64,000 bases of DNA from a beta proteobacterium AAP99 (lineage in GTDB: Bacteria > Pseudomonadota > Gammaproteobacteria > Burkholderiales > Burkholderiaceae_C): NCBI GenBank assembly GCA_001295775.1, contig LJIA01000001.1, forward strand, positions 434,001 to 498,000, read 5' to 3'. Positions 42,339 through 49,832 of the stretch are shown piece after piece. How positions within the stretch are numbered: the stretch's first letter is position 1; each line of letters begins with the position of its first letter. Below the pieces are notes generated by a model. The model searched no databases. It worked only from the letters and a program-made list of their open reading frames with translations, and was not told where the DNA came from. Both the position numbers and the translations under genes were made by a program.

Positions 42339-44227
42339 CAAGCGGCGGGTAGCGGGTAGGTCAGCCGCACGCACGCGCCACCGAGCTGGCTGGCGCCCAA
42401 CTCCAGGGCCGCACCGATCTGCCGGGCACGCTGCTTCATGCCCTGCAGGCCCCGCCCGCTGCGGCTGCTGGCGGGCAGACCGTCGCCGTTGTCGAGAATC
42501 TCGATCACCAGCTGCTGGCGTCGGGTGTCAATGTCGCAGCTGAACTGCGCGGCAGTCGCGTTTGAGTGCTGGATCACGTTGCTCAACGCCTCCTGCACGA
42601 CGCGCGCGAGATGCCGATTGACCCCGGCTTCCAGCTCAATCTCTGCCACGCCGTCCGCCATGTGCCATCGCAAGTCGATTCCCAGGCGTTCAAGCGCGGG
42701 CTGAAGCCGGTAGCGCATCGCCGCCAGGAGGTCACTGAGCGACGCATCCTCAAGCGACAGCAGATCGACCGTGGACTTCATTTCGAGCAGGCAGCGTTCG
42801 ATGGCGTCGGCAATCAGGCGATGGTGCGGCTGGCTACGATCCAGCAAGGCGAGCGCGGAAACCAGTTCGGAACCGGGTCCGTCGTGCATCTCCTGAGCGA
42901 TGCGCTCGCGCTCCTGCGTCAGCGCAGCGCGCTTGTCACGGGAGTGCAGGTTCTCCAGGACGCCACGCAGCTCCTGAGTGCGATGGTGCAGCTCGATTTC
43001 CAGCTGGCGGTTGGTCTCGATCAGCCGCTGCGACAGGCTGGCAAGGCGCCCAACCATGGTCAGCGCCATCACGACGATCAATGCAGGGTAGACAAACGGG
43101 CTCAGGCTGAGGGCGCCGTAGCCCTCGTGGCTGAGTTGCACATTCAGCAGGTCCCAGAGCGCGCTGCTGACCAGGATGACCGTCGACAGGCCTCCCGCCA
43201 GCAGAATGGTCGATCGCTCCTGCCGCCAGGCGAGCAGCATGCCCAGGCCCGTCAGCGCAGCGGGCGCGATGCTCAGCAGCTTCACCAGGGCTGCGCCAGG
43301 CTGTCCAACCAAAACGACCTCGATAAGCACGCCAGCTGACATGCACACGGTGTGCACGGTGCGCGAGGCGTCGAGCACGACAGTTCTGCGTGCGGCAAGG
43401 CGCGCCAGAAAGCCGCATAGCAACCACAGGAACAGGTGAAAGCTCAGTGCATGGACGAGGTACCAGGCCACGGCGGGCAAGGGCGGATCGACGAACAGTT
43501 CGAACAGCAGGTAGCCCGCCCAGGCCAGGGAGGCCGCAGCGAACCAGACATCCGCCGCAGTTTTGGTGTGCCACCACAGCAGGGCCGCGACGAGGCTCAT
43601 GATCAGCATGAGCGAAAACAGGGCTGTGATCGCACCGTTCTGCCAGACCCAGCGCCGCTCGTACAGAGGGCGCAGTTCCGCCTGCGGTCCGATATAGAAG
43701 TCGGCAAGTCCGGCCGCGCCAAGCGGCGCACCCGTAATGACGACGTCAAGCTGGTTGGCACCGGAAGCGACCTGGGCCGGCAGCGTGATCCAGTGCGGCG
43801 TGAGGTTGTAATTGGGCAGGGTGTGTCCGAAAGTGCCGACCTGCGCCGCCAATCGCCCGTTGACGAGCACAGTCAGTACGTTGCCTGCGCGAGGCAGGTA
43901 CATCGCCAATGGCACGGCGGGGTCCGTGACGGTGAAGAAGGCGCGATACGCGTAGGTGCCGCGCAGGGGCGGGCTGGCCACGTCCCACGCATGCGGGAGT
44001 GCGACACGCCCGATCCGCTGCAGCTCGCCCGTCGGCTGAACTGCGTGCAGATCCGCCTGGTACACCCGCAGCACGGCGCGCGCGGCGTCCGGCGCTTCCA
44101 CCTCCGCACGAGCCGGCGCGACGGCCGGGCCGATGGTCCACGGCAGTGCGATGACGGCGATGATCAGACCGATCAGGACGCGCACCACGTTGCTGCTCAA
44201 TTCAATGCTCCGTGGTCTGCAAGCCAC
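42338..44227 (-). CDS. 7TM sensor histidine kinase, NarL/HisKA_3 type
   Basis: A 629-residue kinase, starting at GTG nine bases after the regulator gene. After a leader comes a periplasmic domain (about 45-190) with LPHAWDVAS and GTYAYRAFFTV, a jelly-roll resembling 7TMR-DISM or glycosidase-type carbohydrate-binding modules. About seven hydrophobic helices (195-400) and a coiled coil follow. The HisKA_3 motif is ERERIAQEMHDGPGSEL with His448, and the ATPase part has EALSNVIQHSNA and DNGDGL. It is divergent from the fibre-secretion genes, so it may sense a cell-surface sugar or envelope signal and control them; this is inference. Confidence 0.88.
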   Translation of the reverse strand: MACRPRSIELSSNVVRVLIGLIIAVIALPWTIGPAVAPARAEVEAPDAARAVLRVYQADLHAVQPTGELQRIGRVALPHAWDVASPPLRGTYAYRAFFTVTDPAVPLAMYLPRAGNVLTVLVNGRLAAQVGTFGHTLPNYNLTPHWITLPAQVASGANQLDVVITGAPLGAAGLADFYIGPQAELRPLYERRWVWQNGAITALFSLMLIMSLVAALLWWHTKTAADVWFAAASLAWAGYLLFELFVDPPLPAVAWYLVHALSFHLFLWLLCGFLARLAARRTVVLDASRTVHTVCMSAGVLIEVVLVGQPGAALVKLLSIAPAALTGLGMLLAWRQERSTILLAGGLSTVILVSSALWDLLNVQLSHEGYGALSLSPFVYPALIVVMALTMVGRLASLSQRLIETNRQLEIELHHRTQELRGVLENLHSRDKRAALTQERERIAQEMHDGPGSELVSALALLDRSQPHHRLIADAIERCLLEMKSTVDLLSLEDASLSDLLAAMRYRLQPALERLGIDLRWHMADGVAEIELEAGVNRHLARVVQEALSNVIQHSNATAAQFSCDIDTRRQQLVIEILDNGDGLPASSRSGRGLQGMKQRARQIGAALELGASQLGGACVRLTYPLPAA

Positions 44228-44236
44228 GAACAGGGC

Positions 44237-45019
44237 TCAGACGAGCCCCAGCAACGCCAGCTGTTTAGCCGCCTGAGCGCGCGTGCGCACCTGGAGCTTG
44301 CGATACACGTTCTTCACATGCGTGTTGACTGTGTGCACGCTGATGGCGAACTGGGTCGCAATCTCCGTGTTTGTGTAGCCCAGCGCGACTTTACGGATGA
44401 TGTCCTGCTCGCGCTCGGTCAGTTCTTCGCGGGCTTGCGGGACAGCAAAGCGTGGAATGGGCAGCTCTGCGGCCAGCGGGCGGGCCGCCGCAACAGCGCG
44501 AGCGGGCGGCAGAGTCGCTGCGCTCTGGAAATACTTCAAGAGTCGGCGCGCGATCAGCGGCGTGATCGGCGATCCGCCGTTGACGGCCTCCACGATCGCT
44601 TGCGCGTAGTTGTCGGTGGCGCTGCCTTTGAACAGGAAGCCGACCGCACCGGCAGTCAACGCCCGCATGACCGCTTCGTCATGGCCCAGCGCGGAAATCA
44701 CGATGATCTCGATGGCGCGACCCGCTGCTCGAACTTCCGCAATCAAGTCGAGGCCTGAGCCGTCGCCAAGCTCCAGATCGACCAGAAGCACCTGGAACGC
44801 CTGGTTGCTCAGCAGTTTTCGGGCTTGCGCAAGGCTCTCCGCCTGGCCGGCCAGATGGACGCGTGGGTCGCCGTGCAAGGCACGAGCAATCCGCTGACGA
44901 CTGTGCAGGTCGTCATCCACCATCAGAACGCGAATACCGCCTCGCGTGCCATCCGGTTCGGGTTGGGCGCGCAGGCGCTGCTCGGCGACGGATTGCGCCA
45001 CCGCGGTGAACTCGGTCAT
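44237..45019 (-). CDS. NarL/LuxR-type response regulator
   Basis: A 260-residue regulator. An unusual 28-residue N-terminal extension precedes the receiver domain, with acidic residues in VDDD and phospho-acceptor Asp81 in LLVDLELGDGSG. A variable linker (about 155-195) leads to the LuxR helix-turn-helix (ELTEREQDIIRKVALGYTNTEIATQFAISVHTVNTH). It is transcribed with the 7TM kinase, away from the fibre-like gene at 45524, and may bind the 500-base region between them. Confidence 0.93.
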   Translation of the reverse strand: MTEFTAVAQSVAEQRLRAQPEPDGTRGGIRVLMVDDDLHSRQRIARALHGDPRVHLAGQAESLAQARKLLSNQAFQVLLVDLELGDGSGLDLIAEVRAAGRAIEIIVISALGHDEAVMRALTAGAVGFLFKGSATDNYAQAIVEAVNGGSPITPLIARRLLKYFQSAATLPPARAVAAARPLAAELPIPRFAVPQAREELTEREQDIIRKVALGYTNTEIATQFAISVHTVNTHVKNVYRKLQVRTRAQAAKQLALLGLV

Positions 45020-45523
45020 GGGTTTGCTCCCTCGTTCGCGGCCTTGAGGGGTTCTCCGGCCGTCGCGTCGTGCCGTTTGCAGATCGCTCGCATTCAGTTG
45101 GTTGCGAATCCGACAACGGAGCGCGGACGATATGGAGCCGCTTGCACGCGGTCAATCGACCGGCCTTGGCATCTCAACGAACTGGGGAGAGGCTGCTACC
45201 GCGTTTGCGGCATGCGACTGGCGCGAACACCTGCGCCGCTTGCATGTCGTCTCACGCGAAATGTGAGCGGGCGCTCGCGCGGACGTGTATGCACATTCGC
45301 CGCAGCAGCACCTCTTCATGTGTGCGAGCTAGCCCGAATGAGTGAGTACGGCGGGCGATCAGCGAGTGACTCGGGCTAGCCGCGCCGAGCGATTGTCGCG
45401 CCGTCAACCGAGGCAAAGAATGCCGCCAGGTGCTCAGCAAATCGTCTGGCATCAGGCCCCAAGAGATGCGCAGCTCTGCACGGCCGATTCAACAACCTAC
45501 GTCAATCTTTGGTGAGGAAAATC
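45020..45523. promoter_or_regulatory. 504-bp divergent regulatory region of the fibre-like locus
   Basis: No gene is convincing here. The region holds a perfect 10-bp inverted repeat (45328-45337 and 45371-45380) about 145 bases before the fibre-like gene. It is also rich in GCGAAC/GTTCGC-like words and AGTGAGTA/GAGTGACTC near-repeats. Such length is unusual in this compact segment and suits several regulator sites for both divergent units. I cannot place a -35/-10 pair with confidence. Confidence 0.55.
45328..45380. repeat. Inverted repeat GCTAGCCCGA / TCGGGCTAGC upstream of the fibre-like gene
   Basis: The arms 45328-45337 and 45371-45380 are perfectly complementary, with a 33-base spacer that itself contains GAGTGAGTAC and GCGAGTGACTC. 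It could be a two-site operator for a dimeric or tetrameric regulator, or an RNA stem if the promoter lies upstream. Confidence 0.65.
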
Positions 45524-45955
45524 ATGAAGAAGCTTGTCATCGTCCTGGCTGGTCTCGTGTCCACCGCTGCGTTTGCCGGCGCGTCGGAAGTGAAGGTCAA
45601 TGGCGTGTCTGCCCAGACCGCCGCATTCGCAGGCAGCGAAGTGGTCAACGCCAGCGGCGTGGCCCGTACCCTGGCTCAGCAGAACATCTCCACGAATGCC
45701 GGCAACGTGAAGATCAACGGTGCCTCCGCACAAACCACGGTGGCTGCAGGCTCGGCCATCGTGAACGAAACCCTCGGCATGAAGAGCACCGCGCTGCAGA
45801 ACGTGTCCAGCAACGTGGGCAAGGTCACGGTGAACGGTCTGTCGACCCAGTACACCGCCGCAGTGGGCTCGCTGGTGTGGAACGCCTCCTATGGCGTGCA
45901 CAGCAAGGCCGTGCAAAACATCGCCACGAACACCAGCTGCGCTGGCTGCAAGTAA
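45524..45955 (+). CDS. Secreted protein of three 39-residue repeats, candidate fibre subunit
   Basis: A 143-residue protein. The signal peptide is MKKLVIVLAGLVSTAAFAGA. The mature part is three gap-free repeats of exactly 39 residues (23-61, 62-100, 101-139) followed by AGCK. Conserved in all three: Asn4, Gly5, Ser/Thr7, Gln9, Gly15, Ser16, Asn20, Gln31, Asn32 and Asn36, with alternating hydrophobics (INGASAQT and ALQNVSSN types). Regular Gln/Asn/Ser ladders of this kind resemble curlin and other beta-solenoid amyloids, though the exact curlin motif is not present. Two Cys close the chain (CAGCK). A GGTGAGG site precedes the start, and a GTG five codons upstream is less likely. Confidence 0.8.
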   Translation: MKKLVIVLAGLVSTAAFAGASEVKVNGVSAQTAAFAGSEVVNASGVARTLAQQNISTNAGNVKINGASAQTTVAAGSAIVNETLGMKSTALQNVSSNVGKVTVNGLSTQYTAAVGSLVWNASYGVHSKAVQNIATNTSCAGCK

Positions 45956-45968
45956 ACACGCGCGCCAG

Positions 45969-46000
45969 AAGGTCGGGGTTCAGAGACCCCGACCTTTTTT
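45969..46000 (+). terminator. Strong intrinsic terminator between the fibre-like gene and the secretion genes
   Basis: A perfect 11-bp stem (45969-45979 and 45986-45996) with a 6-nt loop runs into six T in all (45995-46000). It lies 14 bases after the fibre-like stop and before three co-directed genes, so it probably limits read-through and keeps the subunit mRNA in excess. Confidence 0.88.
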
Positions 46001-46031
46001 GGGCCTTCAATCCAGACTTTCGGGATCCGCC

Positions 46032-46478
46032 ATGTTGCTTCGCTCATCTGCCTGCGGCAGCTGCACACTTCGCACTCTTGTGTTGACTGTCGCCACGCTC
46101 GCATCGTTCTGCGCATGGGCCGCTGCACCGGGCGAAGACCCCATTGTTCTCAACAACACTGCCGTGCCCCAGGGCAGCGCGCAGCCCGGGCTGGCCCCTT
46201 CCAGCAGCGATGCGGCACGCAGACTGCTGCCTGCGCGCATGAAGGCCAAGATGGCGCGCTACCAGGCACGAGCCTTCCGCGACGACCTCGACGACATCTA
46301 CACCGACAACGATGTCGTGCGCAGCGCGTCGGCTGACGGTCTGAAGAAGGTCTGTGTACAGGAAGTCGGCAGCAACACCGTTCCCGCCAACACCGGGCCG
46401 TCATCCGGGCGCTACGGCCCGCAGGCCCGGCAGCAGATCGTCGTGCTGCGCGGTGATCTGGTCAACGTGTGCAAGTAA
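46032..46478 (+). CDS. Small exported two-cysteine protein of the fibre-like locus
   Basis: A 148-residue protein of no recognised family. A long leader (MLLRSSACGSCTLRTLVLTV and on to CAWAAA) directs export. The mature part has a Pro/Ser/Ala-rich linker, a basic helix (ARMKAKMARYQARAFRDDLDD) and a compact C-terminus with two Cys (VCVQEVGSN and VNVCK) that could form a disulfide. It ends in CK, as does the fibre-like protein. It is placed where curli loci carry accessory factors such as CsgE or CsgF, but no sequence link to those is visible. Confidence 0.7.
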   Translation: MLLRSSACGSCTLRTLVLTVATLASFCAWAAAPGEDPIVLNNTAVPQGSAQPGLAPSSSDAARRLLPARMKAKMARYQARAFRDDLDDIYTDNDVVRSASADGLKKVCVQEVGSNTVPANTGPSSGRYGPQARQQIVVLRGDLVNVCK

Positions 46479-46495
46479 AGCCCGCAGGAGCCGCA

Positions 46496-48181
46496 ATGCG
46501 CCGCTTCGTGTTCGTTCTCGGCAGCGCGCTTGCGCTGCTGAGCGGTTGCGCCAATCTCGACGCCCGGCGTGACCTTCCACTGCTCAGCACCGTACCCACG
46601 GAAAACCGACCGGTGGTTCGGCCCGTGCGCTCGGTCTCCAGCTTCTCCGAGTCCCTGGTCTGCATGGACCGCATGTTCCGGGACGCACGCATTCCGCCCA
46701 CACTCATCGCCAGCAAACAGATTCCGGACGCTTCGGGCAAGGTGCCGGTCGCCGCCAAGGAAATGATCGTGACGGCCCTGTCGCAGCTGTCCCGCACGAG
46801 CGGCGCGTTCCGCTACGTCGACTATGAGATCGATCTCGTCAAGCAGGACACCGTCCAGAATCTGACCACGCTTCTGCTCAACAACAATCAGATTCAGCTG
46901 CAGCGGCCGGCGCTCTATGTCAGTGGTGCCATTTCGTTCTTTGACCAGAGCGTGGTGTCGCGCAGCGGCGAGGCCGGGACGTCAGCGTCACGGCTGGAAA
47001 CGGGCTACAGCCGCAATCGCAGCGCTTCGCTCGTCGGGCTGGAGCTTCATCTGGGTGAGTTCCGTTCGCGTACGCTGATCCCGGGCATCGACTCTGCCAA
47101 TGAGGTTGTCATTGGCACCGGCAATGAGGGGCTCGACGTGGCAGGGCGCATCGGTCGCTATGGCGTCCAGTTCAACGTCGGCCGTGACTATGCCCAGGGC
47201 ACCGGCGCGGCCGTTCGCACCTTGGTCGAGCTGGGCTTGATCGAGGTTCTTGGCAAATGGGCTCGCGTGCCGTACTGGCAATGCCTGTCGCTGGATCAGG
47301 CCCACCCGGAGTTCCAACGCCAGATGCGCGACTGGTTTGACGAGCAGAAGCCCGAGGAATCCGTGGCACTCGTTCAGCGGGCGTTGGTGGCCGAAGGCTA
47401 TCTGCAGGCGCCTGTGGCCACGGGCATGAATCCGGTGCTCAAGACGGCACTTGCACGGTTCCAGGTCGATCGCGGCATCACGCCCAGCGGCGACATGAAT
47501 TTCGAGACCTGGGAGCGCGCGCTGCGCAACTACGTGAGCTTCGACGAGAAGGGGCAGCTGGTTCGTGTCGGCTGGGGTCGACCCGGGTTGGGCCAGACCG
47601 ACATCGCCAAGCCGGTCAACGCTGAAGCCCCCGCACTGCCCGAATTGCCCGTCCAGCCGGCCGGCGCAGACGGCAAGTCCGTCGAGCCTGCGGCCATGGC
47701 TGCAGCCGCTGCAGTGACGCGGCAGGTGGATGTGCGGATCGAGAACGTGTTGCGCGGCACCAGTCAGTTCGAGGTGGGTGAGCAGGTCTTCCTGTCGGCC
47801 ACACTGTCGCATGCCGGCTTCCTGTACTGCTTCCTGCAGGATGCAACCGGCACCGTGGTGCGCGTTCTGCCCAACAATCAGCATCGCTCTGTGATGGTGC
47901 CGGCTCGGCAAGCCGTGCGCATGCCAGACTGGATGAGCCCGAACCCGGGCTTCATCATCGAGCCGAGCGACCCCGGTGCAGAGGCTTTTGTGTGCCTGGC
48001 AAGCGATGTCGAGCTCACGCCCAGGTTGCCCGAGCCGCTGCGCGTGGCGCCATTCATGCCGATCCAGGGTGTTCAGACGCCGGAACAGCTCGTGACCTTG
48101 TTCAAGCAGGCGGGCGAGGTTGCCGTGGGTACCGTGAGTTGGCGTGTCGTGCCGCGCACGTCCGTTCAAGTCAAGAAGTAG
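46496..48181 (+). CDS. CsgG/HfaB-like outer-membrane lipoprotein with peptidoglycan-binding and DUF4384 domains
   Basis: A 561-residue lipoprotein (lipobox LLSGC). Residues about 20-285 resemble CsgG/HfaB, the nonameric curli/holdfast secretion channel. MIVTALSQLSRTSGAFRYVDYE, LYVSGAISFFDQSV and GRIGRYGVQFNVGRDYAQGTGAAVRTLVELGLIEV are the family landmarks. Residues about 288-345 form a PG_binding_1 domain (VQRALVAEGYL, FQVDRGITPSGDMNFETW). Residues about 410-560 match DUF4384 (HAGFLYCFLQDATGTVVRVLPNN). It likely exports the repeat protein encoded upstream while tethering the pore to the wall. Start ATG follows GCAGGAG; the gene begins 17 bases after its neighbour. Confidence 0.83.
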   Translation: MRRFVFVLGSALALLSGCANLDARRDLPLLSTVPTENRPVVRPVRSVSSFSESLVCMDRMFRDARIPPTLIASKQIPDASGKVPVAAKEMIVTALSQLSRTSGAFRYVDYEIDLVKQDTVQNLTTLLLNNNQIQLQRPALYVSGAISFFDQSVVSRSGEAGTSASRLETGYSRNRSASLVGLELHLGEFRSRTLIPGIDSANEVVIGTGNEGLDVAGRIGRYGVQFNVGRDYAQGTGAAVRTLVELGLIEVLGKWARVPYWQCLSLDQAHPEFQRQMRDWFDEQKPEESVALVQRALVAEGYLQAPVATGMNPVLKTALARFQVDRGITPSGDMNFETWERALRNYVSFDEKGQLVRVGWGRPGLGQTDIAKPVNAEAPALPELPVQPAGADGKSVEPAAMAAAAAVTRQVDVRIENVLRGTSQFEVGEQVFLSATLSHAGFLYCFLQDATGTVVRVLPNNQHRSVMVPARQAVRMPDWMSPNPGFIIEPSDPGAEAFVCLASDVELTPRLPEPLRVAPFMPIQGVQTPEQLVTLFKQAGEVAVGTVSWRVVPRTSVQVKK

Positions 48182-48188
48182 GTCCTGA

Positions 48189-49262
48189 ATGCGGGCGGTT
48201 CGCTCCCTTGCGTGGCACGCTCTTGCAGTGCTGGGCCTGTGTGCCGCTCTGCTGGCGCCCGGCACGGAGCACGGCACATCGGCCAAGGTCATTGTTCAGC
48301 CCGCACCGCCTGAGGCGCAGCGCCCTGCGCCTGCAGAAGAAGCGGCTGCCAAGAGCTACATCGTGGACAGCGGCCGGGACGAGCTGCTCGAGCAGCTGCG
48401 GGCCGAGTCGAAGCAGGCCAAGGGCGGTGAGGCCAGCCTGCGGCTCGGTCTCCTGTACCTGCATGGGCTGCGCGTGCCGCAGGATGCACGCAGCGCCCAG
48501 GCCCTGTTCGAACGCGCCGTGACGCAAGGCGAGCGGCGTGCCGCAGCGGCAGTGGCCTGGTGCCTCCTGGAGGGTTGCGTGCGCAGCCCGGATGTGGGCG
48601 GCGCGCTCGCGTACATCGCGCGCAACCGCAGCGCGATGCCGGCACGCATGGACTATCTCGAGTGGGTTGCCCTGGGCCGGCAGCTTGCAAGCGATGCGCG
48701 TGATCGGCAGCGGGCACAACTGCTCGACCGAGCAGTGCGTGCGCGCGATCTGCACGCGCAGGTCGAGCAAGGTATCCAGCGATTCGAGGAAGATCGCTAT
48801 GCGGACTCGGCGGAATTGTTTCGGCAGGCGATGCAGCAGGGCAGCCAGGCTGCGAGTCGAAACCTCGAGCTCGTGCGCCAGCGGATTGCGGAGATGGACG
48901 CGAGCAGCGCGCTCGCAGCGGCGAGCACCCCCGCAGAGGCGCAGCGCCTGTTTGCGCGGGCTCAGGCCGCGCACCGTGGCATCGCGCGACCGATCAATTA
49001 CGCTGAGGCGCTCACGCTGTATCGGCAGGCGGCAGCGCGTGGCAGCGCGCCTGCCGGGCGGATGCTGAATCTGATCGTCTCCCGCCTGCGCGCGGATGGC
49101 AGCGTCGACCCGATCTGGATGCAGCAACTCGCGCTGGTCGACATCCAGCGTGACATGGGCGGGATGGTCCGAAGCGTGGCCCCCGGCATGCTCGCCAGAG
49201 AACCCAGCCCGCTCTACGACCTGCTGCCTGCGGCGCTGCGAACGCTTGGCGCGATCCGCTGA
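48189..49262 (+). CDS. Exported Sel1/TPR-like repeat protein of the fibre-like locus
   Basis: A 357-residue protein with a leader peptide (LAVLGLCAALLAPGTEHGTSA). Sel1-like repeats are visible: ASLRLGLLYLHGLRVPQDARSAQALFERAVTQG, then ADSAELFRQAMQQGSQAA and NYAEALTLYRQAAARGSAPAG. Such solenoids bind partner proteins. It begins seven bases after the CsgG-like gene, so it is in the same transcript. A periplasmic chaperone or adaptor for the secretion complex is the natural guess. Confidence 0.78.
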   Translation: MRAVRSLAWHALAVLGLCAALLAPGTEHGTSAKVIVQPAPPEAQRPAPAEEAAAKSYIVDSGRDELLEQLRAESKQAKGGEASLRLGLLYLHGLRVPQDARSAQALFERAVTQGERRAAAAVAWCLLEGCVRSPDVGGALAYIARNRSAMPARMDYLEWVALGRQLASDARDRQRAQLLDRAVRARDLHAQVEQGIQRFEEDRYADSAELFRQAMQQGSQAASRNLELVRQRIAEMDASSALAAASTPAEAQRLFARAQAAHRGIARPINYAEALTLYRQAAARGSAPAGRMLNLIVSRLRADGSVDPIWMQQLALVDIQRDMGGMVRSVAPGMLAREPSPLYDLLPAALRTLGAIR

Positions 49263-49292
49263 AGCCTCCGCCTGGCAAGATGCGCCGGTGGC

Positions 49293-49781
49293 TCAGTTCA
49301 TCGGCGGTTTGGCGGGCGCCGGATCCGCCGCGCCGGGCATGCGCACCGTCCCGCTGGACTCGAACCGCAGGCTCCCCAGCCCCGTACCGCCCAGCTTGCC
49401 CTTGAGTTCATAAGGCACGCCTTCCTTGGGCGGGTTACGGGTGAGATTCAAGGCCTGGCGTACGACCGAAAGTGCCGACACCGTGACCGGCACCGTCAGC
49501 ACCGCCTCGCCAAAGCGGGGGATCGTGCCTTTGGCGTCGCTCACGCCGCTGGCGAACGCGCTGCCGTTCAAGCTCAGATCGAGCGCAATGCCGTCGTAAT
49601 CCAGCGCCATGTCATTGGGGTTCTGCACGCGCAGCTTGACCGCGAAGCGCGCTTCCAGGCCTTCGCTGGGCAGGGTGTCGATCCCCGCAACATTGACCCG
49701 AAGCCGATCAACACCCAGCGAGGCGCATGCAGTCAACACAGCGAGCATCGCCAAGGCCAGCCAAACACGGACGTGCTTCAT
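49293..49781 (-). CDS. LEA type 2 (WHy domain) lipoprotein
   Basis: A 162-residue lipoprotein (lipobox VLTAC). It has the WHy/LEA_2 pattern: RLRVNVAGIDTLPSEGLEARFAVKLRVQNPNDMALDYDGIALDLSLNG-type sequence (split over residues 26-74) and a second beta strand set. The chosen start follows CAGGAGCAAC. LEA-2 proteins in bacteria are linked to desiccation or envelope stability. It converges on the Sel1-like gene with a 30-base gap. Confidence 0.85.
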   Translation of the reverse strand: MKHVRVWLALAMLAVLTACASLGVDRLRVNVAGIDTLPSEGLEARFAVKLRVQNPNDMALDYDGIALDLSLNGSAFASGVSDAKGTIPRFGEAVLTVPVTVSALSVVRQALNLTRNPPKEGVPYELKGKLGGTGLGSLRFESSGTVRMPGAADPAPAKPPMN

Positions 49782-49832
49782 TGTTGCTCCTGTTTGCCGG
49801 CGAACCGGCACTTGCGGTTGTGTGCCACCGAG

